Below are positions 12,001 through 21,838 of a DNA stretch of 64,000 nt, in pieces. This DNA comes from Physella acuta (Eukaryota; Mollusca; Gastropoda; Physidae): contig NW_026731830.1 of assembly GCF_028476545.1 (NCBI RefSeq), positions 113,501-177,500 on the forward strand, given 5' to 3'. Each line of letters opens with the position of its first letter. Within the stretch, counting starts at the first letter, position 1. A program made the position numbers and the translations under genes. The notes under the pieces are model-generated. The model worked only from the letters and a program-made list of their open reading frames with translations. It was not told the origin of the DNA and did no database searches.

Positions 12001-13110
12001 TGTCTGTTCAGTTAAACTTTAAAAAAAAAAGATTTTAGGCCCTAAGCATTTATATCATAAAAAAAAAAAAATAAAAAAAAAAAAAAAAAAAAAGATTTCA
12101 AATACAAGCTATAATCAACAGTAACGGTTAAAGTAGATGAATGATACAACTGACTCAAACATTTCCAGATTTAACTCAACAACTACATGAATAATGTCCA
12201 ACATAGTGCAAGCTGCAATAAACTCGCCACACCAAGAGGAAGACAAAACCTCAATGAATATATTATCATAAATTAATTCATTAGCGACCAACATATTTTT
12301 TTTCCAAAATACACAGAGCTGAAACCTGGTACATTTCCTCGGGCTGCTTTGATGTCAGCACATTGCACAACACGACGAAAACACCGTCTATAAACAATGC
12401 ACTTCTCACTACATAAAAAAGACAAAACTAGACTCTTCGATGGGCCCCTCCAAAACTCATCAATGATAAACTTATCCAAGCAGTAGGACTCTCCGCAAAA
12501 AATAGAAACCATCCATTCGTAAAATGTTTCACACCAACAACCGCAGCTTCAATATCTACAATGACAAACCAGCAACCATCCCACGTACATTGAATTATTA
12601 AAATAAAGAAGTAAATATTCTAATCGCAAACGGCTGGAGAAGAAAATAGCGTAAGACCTGCTCTTCCATTTTACACTGGACGAACCGACACCATCTAACA
12701 CATCCATCTATACAAAACATGGCATATCGACATCAATAACAACTGTGAACACACCACAAACTCAAGAGAAATCACTATTTGAAAAGACAATTACAACAGG
12801 AACAATAAGTGCACTGAAGTCAAACCTCATTGGCGGCAGAGACACAACGGTTCAAATAACCAAAGCAAACACAGGAACCCCAGACGAAGCGGCTCCCTTA
12901 ATCACGCAACCAGATACGGTAAAAATTAAAAGCAGTCACTACAGTGAAACTGACATCATCTAACGAAATTGGCATCAACCAAATCCACTAACCCTCAGCA
13001 TGAAAAATAAAGACCTGCAGGTTTTGTTACAAAATATTTAGAAATAACCGCGACTTTGTAACAAACAAAAACAAAGCTAATTCAAAAAGTACAACATACA
13101 CTGACTAATT
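12001..13110 (+). mobile_element. LINE-like remnant, module J copy 2, ORF1-like part
   Basis: Plus-strand frames parallel those at 217-1,290, with the longest open piece at 12,745-12,963 (SALKSNLIGGRDTTVQITKA and GTPDEAAPLITQPDTV) and a Cys-x2-Cys pair (CRFCYK) near 13,018. A/T runs at 12,020-12,095 mark its start. Degenerate. Confidence 0.45.
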
Positions 13111-13129
13111 TGTTCTCATCTCTGTATCA

Positions 13130-13700
13130 TATCGGTTTTAAGTTTTCGGGTGTGACGTAGTAGTAATATTGACTGTCGTCGCCTACTGTATTGTACATTT
13201 CCACCCTGTGAAGATTCGGCACGTCCTTGTAAAAAGGCAGGCCGTGGTGCATATTTAGCTCTTATGTATCACAATTTCTGTGTTCTTTATCACTTGATGC
13301 AGGAACATTCTATTTTGATTATATTTTTATGGTCATAATTTAGCGTTCGTCTAATAGTAGTAAGTAGTGTGTTTGTTAATTGTGAAGTGTTGCCAAGACT
13401 GCTCTCTTATCATGTATTGAAGAGTTTCAGATAGGTACTCCACTCTGTTGATTTTCGTGTCAGTTGGGGCGTAAATTCTGTCTAGTCTGAATTCATAATT
13501 TTGCCTCCGAGGTTTGTCTGTCTATTGTATGGATAGCGTGTTCTGTAGATGTCGGCTAGTTTGAAGTGTGCTTTTTATGTTGATACTAAAAACTGCGTAA
13601 AGTTTGTCCGCGGCCAATAGAATAACATTTTCTGTTCCTACAAAATTAGAATCCCCAGCTAAGATAATGTTATGTGTTATTGTTGTTGTTTTTTTAACAA
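13130..13700 (-). mobile_element. LINE endonuclease fragment, inverted relative to the ORF1-like part
   Basis: On the minus strand from 13,690 the frames read AGDSNFVGTENVI, then LADIYRTRYPYNRQ, then YEFRLDRIYAPTDTKINRVE. These fit the GDxN, D-I-x-R and R-L-D-R-I-Y motifs of apurinic-type endonucleases in non-LTR retrotransposons. Further on, DVPNLHRVEMYNTVGDD near 13,215-13,165 matches a plus-strand stretch of copy 1 at 1,350-1,420. The frames change several times. The orientation is opposite to 12,001-13,110, as it also is in copy 3 at 57.9-58.5 kb. Confidence 0.6.
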
Positions 13701-15075
13701 TTCAACATGCATTTAATGATAAAAACATTAAACAAATTTGGAAAAGTAAAATTTTTAGGATTTTCACACTTGATGAGTTAGTTTGTCATCACTTTATAGG
13801 TGAGCCTCAGAACCTTTAATACACTCAATGCACCAACTAAACCAGCTGTAATGAATTTACCACTGTTAGAAAAAAACGGTAGCCCATGACACAAGTTTGA
13901 ACAGCAGAAGTCCCTAAGGATAATGTGATACTTTTTGGGTTCTTGGCTCGTCTGAAATGCTCCAAACATCATCAGTGTACCGCAAGCAACACCCATTGCT
14001 AAAGAAGGAACACTACCAGCCTTTTTATATCCAACTATGACACCAGCAGCTATAGTAGCAGCATCAGCTGTCGTAATTAAATCGAGAGGAAGACATTGTA
14101 GTCCTAGTTCTAAAATTATAATATAAAATATACCAGATAAATTATAATACGTATAATTTTAATATGTATAGTCACTCTAGGCTTACACTGTCGACAGTGT
14201 AGCTTTGTTGTTGTAGTGTGCATAGTTAAAACATAAACACGTTATGTTTATCTGTGTTTGTCAAAATCAAATCCATTTTTTTAAATAAAATATTATAGAA
14301 GTTAAGAGCTCAAAAAACTTCGAATATTAATTGTAAATAATGTGACTTCCATCTATAGGCATATAATGTGTAGCATCTTAAAGGTTCGCCTATAAATTAG
14401 ACTATAAATATTTTATGCGACAACGAGTATAATTACAAACAATATCACTACTAATAATAAATAAATATTTTGCAAAGTAAACTGATACTATTTTATTTTT
14501 AGTTGTGATGTCTGTATGTTTTCAGGTTTAGATTATTTTAAGGAATGTACTTGTAAGTTGTTTCCCTTGTTAAACTTTTTTATGATAATGATTGTTCGAT
14601 GTCATTTAATATGTGTTTAGCAGTTGCGAAAAATAGTTTTGAACAGAAGTAAAACCTTTTTTTACGTACTTGTTCTGTGTAACATTTTTGTCACAAAATA
14701 ATCGACTTTAATGCTCGCGTGCGGAAGGGGGTAGAGGGGGTGGGTGGGATTCGGGTCATTGTGGATGTCCACATGTTTTTTTTTTATCAACAAAAAAAAA
14801 AGAATTACATTTAGAAAAAACATTACAAAAAAAAACACGGCACATAAAATGTAGCTTTCACAATAATAAATCGACAGTTCTCGTGTTGAATAAATGCATC
14901 AGGAATGTAACTGTATATCAAACGCCTAAAAACCGGAGATTTTTTTTAATAGGGATGGGAGTGGGGGAGGGGCAGTGACCGCGGCAATTATCTAAAACAT
15001 TTCACGATATTTCATTTTTATTTTTTAAACATTTTAAGCAATTAAAGCATACGGTTGAAATCAACTAAAAAAACT
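13701..15075. repeat. Module K, copy 1
   Basis: Matches 58,470-60,070. Apart from the TMEM14-like pseudogene it holds AT-rich sequence, the 14-bp palindrome cactgtcgacagtg near 14,187, and G-rich stretches near 14,725 and 14,955. Copy 2 differs by a T50 insertion, a telomere-like insertion and loss of half the pseudogene. Confidence 0.65.
13778..14118 (-). pseudogene. TMEM14: TMEM14-family pseudogene
   Basis: TMEM14 proteins are small multi-pass mitochondrial/ER membrane proteins of about 100-115 residues. The minus-strand frame reads DLITTADAATIAAG, VGYKKAGSVPSLAMGVACG, MMFGAFQTSQEPKKYHIIL and, after a shift, NSGKFITAGLVGALS, ending KVMTN and a stop at 13,778. The family pattern GYxKAGSVPSLAxG, GAxxxSQxPKN and SGKFMPAGL is clear. 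Between KYHIIL and NSGKF the correct reading (TSAVQTCVMGYRFF) is one frame over, so two compensating frameshifts are present. No introns interrupt it and a clean start codon is not evident, so I read it as a 5'-truncated retropseudogene. A truncated sister is at 58,545-58,695. Confidence 0.75.
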
Positions 15076-15089
15076 CAAGTTAAGCACAT

Positions 15090-15420
15090 TTCAGTTAGAT
15101 ATTTAAATAGCATCGTATGTATAGTGTACTAGCTTGGTCAGGTGTATAGGTCTTACGGTCAGCGCAAAATTTGACACAAAAGGGGGGGGGGTGAGAGGTG
15201 GTTTATTATGGGAATTCGTGTAGGGTCAAGTTGAGTAAATGTAATATAATGACGTCACGTTGATTGGCTGAATTTACCCTAACCATATAGACGTCAATAG
15301 CTAGACAGCAGCAAATTACTAAGCGGAACCAATTGTCTCCAACCAGCCATTTAAAACCAGATGAAAGTGTAAAGCTTGGAGCTAGATTAAAGTGATGTTA
15401 CAGGCTATTTTATTATCTCT
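15090..15420. repeat. Module L flank, inverted at 37,770-38,110
   Basis: The reverse complement of 15,090-15,415 is found at 37,780-38,110, including gacagcagcaaattactaa and a G run at 15,183-15,191. In both places it abuts the 13-bp minisatellite. Confidence 0.65.
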
Positions 15421-15620
15421 GTTATGTTATATTATCTAGCTGTCTGATATAGTTGTTATAATTATATAGTTGCCTTATCTAGTTTTCTTATCTAGTTGTT
15501 TGTTCCAGCTGTCTTATTTAGCTGTAATATATAGTTGTCTGATGTAATTGTCTGGTCTAGTTGTCTTATCTAGTCGTAATATATAATTGTCTTATTTAGT
15601 TATCTAACTCAGGACTTGGT
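15420..15620 (-). repeat. Degenerate 13-bp minisatellite (module L)
   Basis: Units of tagttgtcttatc and variants, the reverse complement of the gataagacaacta array at 36.7-37.8 kb. About 12-15 degenerate units. Confidence 0.6.
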
Positions 15621-15920
15621 TATCATAGAATAGCTGTAGATACGTATGGCTATTTAATCAATAAGTGAATGTAATTTAACTCAATCTATTCTTCTTGGGT
15701 AACATTTAAACATGTTTATCGCACATCAGAGTATTATTTGGCTTTTTATTTTGTAATAAACAATATAAAGCATTTGTGTAGGCTAACCCGATGATGTTTG
15801 TGTATGTGTTTAATACATATTCTATCTTTTACGACATTTTAAAGAAATACATAAATGTGCACATGTTAGCTCAAAACTTCTGTCAAAGTTTGTGTCAGTC
15901 TATTCTATTTTATTTTTACT
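15621..15920. repeat. Sequence shared with 41,190-41,330
   Basis: The first half (tcatagaatagctgtagaca-like segment through acatttaaacatg) recurs at 41,200-41,320, again next to the 13-bp minisatellite. The frame at 15,791-16,051 has no recognisable similarity. Confidence 0.4.
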
Positions 15921-15924
15921 TTAG

Positions 15925-16490
15925 TTGTAAGGTATCAACTCGGCTAACTTCGACTAACTTGCTTGAATGTCGGTTTGATAACCGTATATTTGTCGCTTCT
16001 GTCCTTTGGTTCTCACCAGGCTTTTCTTCTACCGGACTGAACGCAGGCTAAACTAGTACCCCACCGTCCAGTACCCGACTATACAGTTGGAAGCTTATAG
16101 TTAAAAAAAACTACGTCATTCATGTCGAATTAATTATTACTGATATATAGGGAAATGCATTCTGAATAAAATAACATTCCCCAATTAAAACATTTGAAAA
16201 AGTCGGCACTTGGGCAGTTGCAAGCATGGGATTATTGCCACGGGGCTGTGGGGCTGGGCCTGGTGCCCAAGCTGCTGTTAGCTGTCCGTTTACTTTCTAC
16301 TGCACATATTATAACTGATAATTGTTTTAATTCTGTTTGAAGTTGTTTTTCTTTACAGTATAATATTTCAGATGAATTTTGAAAATGATGTACTATATCT
16401 ATTAATATTTGTGCAAGGAGCTGGAAAGACGCATCTTGACGGCAAAGGAGCCGCATGCTACCCGCGAGCCGCAGGCTGCCGACGAGTCCA
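15925..16490 (-). mobile_element. hAT MITE remnant (CAGGGGTCGGCAAC family)
   Basis: Reverse orientation; matches the body of 44,512-45,333 and ends with the degraded terminus gagccgcaggctgccgac near 16,487. The same insertion, shortened, is at 60,235-60,430. Minus-strand frame at 16,232-16,456 is an artefact. Confidence 0.6.
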
Positions 16491-16515
16491 ATGATGCATA
16501 CTAAATAGTTTTATC

Positions 16516-16521
<6 letters not shown>

Positions 16522-16614
<93 letters not shown>

Positions 16615-16618
16615 TATT
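16522..16618. repeat. (TA)n microsatellite
   Basis: About 97 bases of alternating AT with one G interruption. Confidence 0.95.
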
Positions 16619-16984
16619 ATTACGTCAATTGTTTTAAACATTTAAATCAATAATAATAATATATTTGATAGATTTTACACAGCATCAAAGACATGAACAA
16701 TGAGCATCAATTGCATATATAATAATTAAAGGGAGAAAATAAAATGGCATTCGAAATAGACTAAATTAAGGTGTGCAAACTGGATTTCTATTGACTGCTT
16801 CGTTTACTGTGCTGCGGAGTCAAAGGTTCACATTATAGCCACCCATGGACAGAAGTAGAAGCGACCGTGGGAGAAGAGTCTCTGTGATACACATACTGAT
16901 CTATCATTCCAAAATGAAAAAAAATATTTGCATCTGTTAATTTGAACACTGACAACAATTATATAATTGAAAGGTTTTTCTTTA
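16619..16984. other. AT-rich interval with empty piggyBac target site
   Basis: No gene recognised. The end (ttctttaaaaaaaaag, 16,978-16,993) matches both flanks of the 3,465-5,489 insertion with a single TTAA, as does 60,549-60,562. Confidence 0.5.
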
Positions 16985-18165
16985 AAAAAAAAGTATCCAT
17001 TTTAAATTAAGTGCTCAGTTATAGCTATGCTATTAATATTATAATACATATTTTAAAACACTGGCTAAGATTATAATGTGCGCGTTATGTTTTTAATTAG
17101 AAAAAGAGTTTTTATGTATAATTTTGTATTTTCTTTACATAAATATTGTTTTAGTCTAATATAATTGTATATGTATTTATTTTTATTTAGCTTCCCTGAA
17201 AAATATGTTTATCGTAAAATGAATACAACATGGGAGTTAATTCGCTGCAGTAAAATTGTGCAATATAATGAATACTTCATGTCAAAGCTTCTCCAGCTTA
17301 AGTTCAACTCTTCAATTTCTATTTAAGGTGCCATGAAAATGTTCCTCTAGCTTACCTTACCTTTTAAACTGCAAGTGGGTTGGTTTTATCATGTTTAACA
17401 TATTTTAACGCAGTGATGGTTTTGGTGGAAAACGTCTTCTTTGGCTGGTCTAATTGTATAGTTCAAAGTTATTACATAACAGAAATGATAAGTATGATAT
17501 TTAAACACATATCAACACAACACAACAACATAATAAATTGTAAAAAAAAACAAAGTTCATAATAAAAAAATATTTTATATTGTTTATTTACCAGAATTAA
17601 ACAACAATGTAAACATAACTTTTAAAACAATTCATTAAAAAGGATTATTCGATACATTACTCTGAAAAACAAACAAAACTAATTTAGATAAACAAAATAA
17701 CATGTACACCACTTATTGAACAAACGTGTGTAGTTGTATTTGAGAAGATTTTTTGAAATGTATTATGTTTTCAGATGTTTCAGGTGAAAAAAGCATAATA
17801 TTTTATATTCATGCCGGTCTGTAAACAAAGAATATTCTGCATTTTTTATATATGCTTTTATGTAGTGGGCAAAGTGATATTTATTTCACAAATCATGAGA
17901 ATTAAAATATAACAAATAACTGAAAAACTCAAAATTTGAAACACATAGTACTTTTATTTAAAAAAAAAACGTTAAATAGACCATATCACACAATAGGTGT
18001 TGATCTGCGTTTCTGTGTAGGGTAAAAAAAAATAGTTATAGATGTAAACACACATTCTAATTAGGACAGTTGTAAGTTACAGGTGTGTGTATTAAGAGCG
18101 TGAACAATATCAGATAGTAGTGTGTATTTATGTTGTATTTATATACAACTTCAAACCATACGCTA
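16985..18165. repeat. Module A, copy 2
   Basis: Near-complete counterpart of 5,490-6,655, including the weakened hairpin (tagcttccctg near 17,188, tgggagttaa at 17,231-17,240). Confidence 0.65.
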
Positions 18166-18229
18166 AATTATGGCCAGGGGTATGTGCAGAACATGTGTCC
18201 ATGTGAGTGATGTACTGGTTATCTCGGTT

Positions 18230-18535
18230 TGTGATGCGGATGTGTTCTTGTGTGAGTAGGTGTTTAGTTAAATGTGTGAGTGTGTGCATTTACATAGAGA
18301 GCGACGTTTACTCATGTTAGGCTGTGTGTGTTTACATAGAGAGTGACACTTACATATGTGTGAACGTGTGTATTTAAGTGAAGGGTGACCTTTACACATG
18401 TGTGAATTTCTATATTACATAGAAAGTGACGCTTACATATGTGTCGTTGCTGTGTATATACGTAGAGACTGACTAAATGAGAAGCCATTACGACCAACCA
18501 TACGAAATCTTCCAAGTTTTGGTTTAACAAAATAA
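18230..18535 (+). repeat. Degenerate ~41-bp minisatellite (module B copy 2)
   Basis: Imperfect units of gtgtgtatttacatagagag plus a variable part, as at 6,660-7,010. Confidence 0.6.
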
Positions 18536-18919
18536 AGGACGAAAATGCAAAAAACGCCACTCACGTACTATTCGATCAATGGTTCTATATTGTGTGTGCT
18601 AGAGATCTGTAAAAACATGCTGTGACAGCGAGGTGACGAGAATGTCAAGAACTTGATAATAAACTATTTGTAAATTATAATTACTGAGTGATAAAAAAGT
18701 CGATTCTTAGTATGTACTTTTATTTAGTGTTTAAACATAAGCATTGCTTTACTCATGACAAAGTTTACGAAGAACACCTCGATTTTAATTGCAATCATAT
18801 GAAATTAATAAAAGTTTACAGTAGTTAGTTATTTATTTTTTAAGCTTGGTATCAAAAGATTATAATTGACACAACTCCAAGTATCATTACGAGAGACCTT
18901 AAACTAACTGGGTATTAAT
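18536..18919. other. AT-rich interval unique to copy 2, nothing recognised
   Basis: No counterpart in the 7.0-7.1 kb region and no coding signal. Confidence 0.35.
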
Positions 18920-19420
18920 AAGGTATGGGTAGAGGTGTCTGTGGTGTGTATAGTAGGAGGTGTCAGCAAGGTGTATAATATATGCTTAAAGATGTGATTA
19001 ATGAGTACAATATGAAGTATATTGTATACTTAAAGGTGTAATTAATGAGTACATTATGGAATGGTTTGATGCATATACTTCGGCGCATAGTATTGTGTAT
19101 ACAATAACTCCTTATACCGTGTATATTAGGATGTGTTGTAACGTGTATATTAGGAGGTTTTGTATCGTGTATACGAGAGGGTGTTGTTAAGTTTATACAA
19201 GTAGATGTTGTAACATTTATAAAAAGATGTGTTTTTGTAAAGTGTATACCAGGAGGTGTAAAGTTTATGAAAAGGAGGTGTTGTAAAGATTGCACAATAA
19301 GATGTTGTAACGTGTACATTAAGAGGTGTTGTACGGAGTATACTTGGGTCATGTAAGGTTTATACTTGGGTGTGTCCTATGGTGTCTACTAGAAGGTGTT
19401 GATACACTTCTTGTGTAAAT
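18920..19420 (+). repeat. Degenerate ~25-bp minisatellite
   Basis: Roughly 18-20 loosely conserved units based on gtgtatattaggaggtgttg. It is absent from the otherwise similar interval in copy 1 (about 7,010-7,080), so it arose or was inserted in copy 2, or was lost in copy 1. The minus-strand frame at 18,963-19,352 is a translation of the array. Confidence 0.65.
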
Positions 19421-19429
19421 AAATAATGT

Positions 19430-19662
19430 TGGTCATGTTTGTCGTCATCGTTTGCTTAATGACAAGTCAAAATATGCGTCCTGTTCATGTCAAATTGTTG
19501 CTTGAGATTGCTGTTACAAAATCGTGTTACAAAAAAACAAAAAAAAAAAAAAAAAAAAAAAAATAACAACTTAAATAGACACTGTTATTTAGTCTGTTGG
19601 CAAAAACCGAATAAGCAAATTTTTGAATGTGAAATATGTAACACACATTTCAAGTCAGTAGA
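19430..19662. repeat. Module C, copy 2, with A-run
   Basis: Counterpart of 7,080-7,302. Contains an A-rich run at about 19,530-19,562. A short frame near 19,615-19,660 reads IFECEICNTHFK, resembling half a C2H2 zinc finger; too short to call. Confidence 0.5.
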
Positions 19663-19820
19663 CCATCCTTGAGTCTATCCAACTAGAGTACCCAACTTAC
19701 GTTAGGGAAAGTAAAGGCGGCTGTGTATAGTGCTGATCACACTATCTTCTCATATGCCGAGGTCACAGAAACAAGTGAATCCTACTTCACATGCCCTATA
19801 GACCGTCAAGTTTAAAAAAG
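19663..19820 (+). mobile_element. 5'-truncated SINE tail
   Basis: Same truncated SINE copy as at 7,303-7,449; includes catatgccgaggtcacag and the ccctatagaccgtcaag segment. Confidence 0.65.
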
Positions 19821-19984
19821 GGACATTTTCCTTTTTTAGTTAAGGCGATACATGTGTAGTGTCTAGTTGCCTAACATAACGAAAATAATTATATGGAAGA
19901 GAGAAGAGGTAAGAAAATTAGCAAGAGATAGTTTATTCTAGAATGACAGTATAATTTTCTTTTTAAATTCTGTATGCGTACGTC

Positions 19985-20110
19985 TTGATCTGTGCGCCTT
20001 GGTTAAAGAAGTCGATTGTTTCGAAAAACAAATCATGTTGTTTTGTTGAAGACGCGAAATAGCGATAAATTACATGATCTCGATAAATTTGAAAAAAAAA
20101 GTTCGTTATG
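19985..20110 (+). pseudogene. hAT transposase fragment
   Basis: Counterpart of 7,770-7,880; only KEVDCFEKQ-like residues remain after a deletion of the preceding [12 protein letters not shown] segment. Confidence 0.45.
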
Positions 20111-20252
20111 AAACCAATGCTATTATTAACATGAATTACTTCAGCATTATTATTTTAACAGGAATTACATGTACACTAAACCTGTTTTACAAACAACTGC
20201 ATACGTTTTACCCGAAAGTACTTGTGCTATAAATGCATTTAGCCAACATATA

Positions 20253-21406
20253 GGGTAACCCGGGGTAATTCCATACACTACTTTTCTAAAAAAAATTGTA
20301 AAAATCTAAAATTATTACTACCACAATATAATATTGAGGGTATAGCTAGACATGCATTAATTATATGATGGCAAACAAATATAGAGATAATAATTTTTAA
20401 ATATTTCACTTTTATTGCAAAAACATGGCAAGTGGGGCAATTCCACACACATTATAAAAATTTAAAAATTCATGTATTTAAAAATTTGTAAAAAACATTT
20501 TTCTCCTTGGAAACAGTTTTGCATGGTGGCAACCACTCTTCATCACTGGATGAAGAGAAAGCCTCAATTTCTTCCTCCTGAATTCTGCTCTCATCTGTCA
20601 TAGGCCGAAGTTTTTCGTTTATAATTGCAGACCATTCTAAAATAAAAACAAAATTAAATGTTAGAAAGTGTAATTACTAATGTGTGTAAGGGGATGTTTA
20701 GCTCTAAATATTGCATAAATTATAATAAATAATATAGGTACAGTAAAAATAATAATAGATAAAGAAATAAAAGAAGTCTGTGGCAATTTTACTGAACTTT
20801 AATAGCAGAGTCTTTTTAAAAATAAATAGTACTAGATCTAGTACTATTTAAGTATTTTTAAAGATTAAATCATGAGTTGTGAATTACAGAATTAGCCACA
20901 ACCAGTTTAAATGGTTTAAAATAATAGCTAAACCCTCTAAAATGTATAAAAAGCAGCATGGGACATTCCAAACTATAGTGTATGGAATTGCCCCACACCA
21001 TGTGTGTGGAATTGCCCCACACCGACTATTGAAAAAAAAATATGCTTTCCTGTTCTAAATTAAAGGGAAATCTAGCATAATTAACTGTTACTATTAACAA
21101 AAATGATTAAGCTTTCATAAAATCAATACAATATTGACAACAATTAAAAACAAGACAAAATAAACTATTTTTAAAAAAGTGCAGGGGTTGTACTTACGTA
21201 AGGATGTTTGAAGATAGATGCAGATAAAATTAAAATTCCTGCTCTGATTGTAGATGAACGCTTCTCTAACAGTATCAGAAAGTACTAGAAATGACCTCTT
21301 AGAAACAGGGAATAGTAACTTTTAATTAAACTTTACTCCCATTAAAAATAGAGAGTATTTAGTATATAGTGTGTGGAATTACCCCGCGTGTGGAATTACC
21401 CCGGCT
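20253..21406. mobile_element. pogo/Tigger-like nonautonomous element (TA target)
   Basis: Flanked by TA at 20,251-20,252 and 21,407-21,408; the empty counterpart at 8,035-8,050 has one TA. Ends carry gggtaacccggggtaattcc on the left and, in reverse complement, agccggggtaattccac on the right. The motif ggggnaattccacac recurs six times: near 20,266, 20,434, 20,985, 21,005, 21,372 and 21,390. Superfamily is inferred from the TA duplication and termini style; a Tc1/mariner relative other than pogo is possible. Body is 1,154 bp and lacks a transposase core. Confidence 0.65.
20464..20640 (-). pseudogene. Candidate terminal exon inside the pogo-like element
   Basis: On the minus strand an acceptor-like ttttattttag precedes an open frame reading WSAIINEKLRPMTDESR and then EEEIEAFSSSSDEEWLPP, running to a TGA about 55 codons on. 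Acidic serine-rich tails are common at the C-terminus of pogo-type transposases, but no motif proves it. A candidate donor (cttacgtaagtac on the minus strand) lies near 21,197. It could be the last exon of the parent transposase kept after internal deletion, or captured host sequence. Confidence 0.4.
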
Positions 21407-21408
21407 TA

Positions 21409-21564
21409 CACGTATAGCCTACTAAATGTTTTTATGATTACAGTTAATGTTATGATGTGAGTTTGGATTAAAAACCAGACAGGTTAAAACAAAACATACA
21501 TAGGTCATTTTATTTTTGTAATTCATTCAAATACAACGCTAGGTCGGGTGTCTGCACCACATAG
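21409..21564. repeat. End of module D and start of module E, copy 2
   Basis: Continues the 8,043-8,260 sequence after the pogo-like insertion (acacgtatagcctactaaat); ends where a MITE splits the hAT terminus. Confidence 0.55.
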
Positions 21565-21830
21565 CAGAGGCGTAGCGAAGGGGGGGGGGGGAGGGGTACA
21601 TATGTCCCCGGGCGCCGACTTAGGGGGCGCCAAAATGGGTTTGAAAAATAAATTAAAATCTTATTTTAGCTGCAATTTTGCTTTACAAATATAAAATATG
21701 GGGGTGCAAATCGAAAGTTCGAGCGGGGGGGGGGGGGGGGATGCAAATCGAAAATTGAAAGATTGATCCCCAGGGGTGTACCAAATTGAAAGTTTGTCCC
21801 CGGGCGCCGGGAAGGGTCGTTACGCCTCTG
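21565..21830. mobile_element. MITE with CAGAGGCGTAGCGA ends
   Basis: Terminal inverted repeats cagaggcgtagcga and tcgttacgcctctg; flanking octamers ccacatag (21,557-21,564) and cctcatag (21,831-21,838) match at 7 of 8 bases. An 8-bp duplication and CAG-type ends suggest hAT. Body is rich in G runs with cccgggcgcc at both sides. Relatives at 36,992-37,246, 52,560-52,751 and, partial, 53,925-54,012. It interrupts the hAT copy of module E. Confidence 0.65.
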
Positions 21831-21838
21831 CCTCATAG

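Noticed and set aside
19615-19662. C2H2 zinc-finger exon
   Set aside because: Only one half-finger (FECEICNTHFK) before a SINE junction; chance match is likely.
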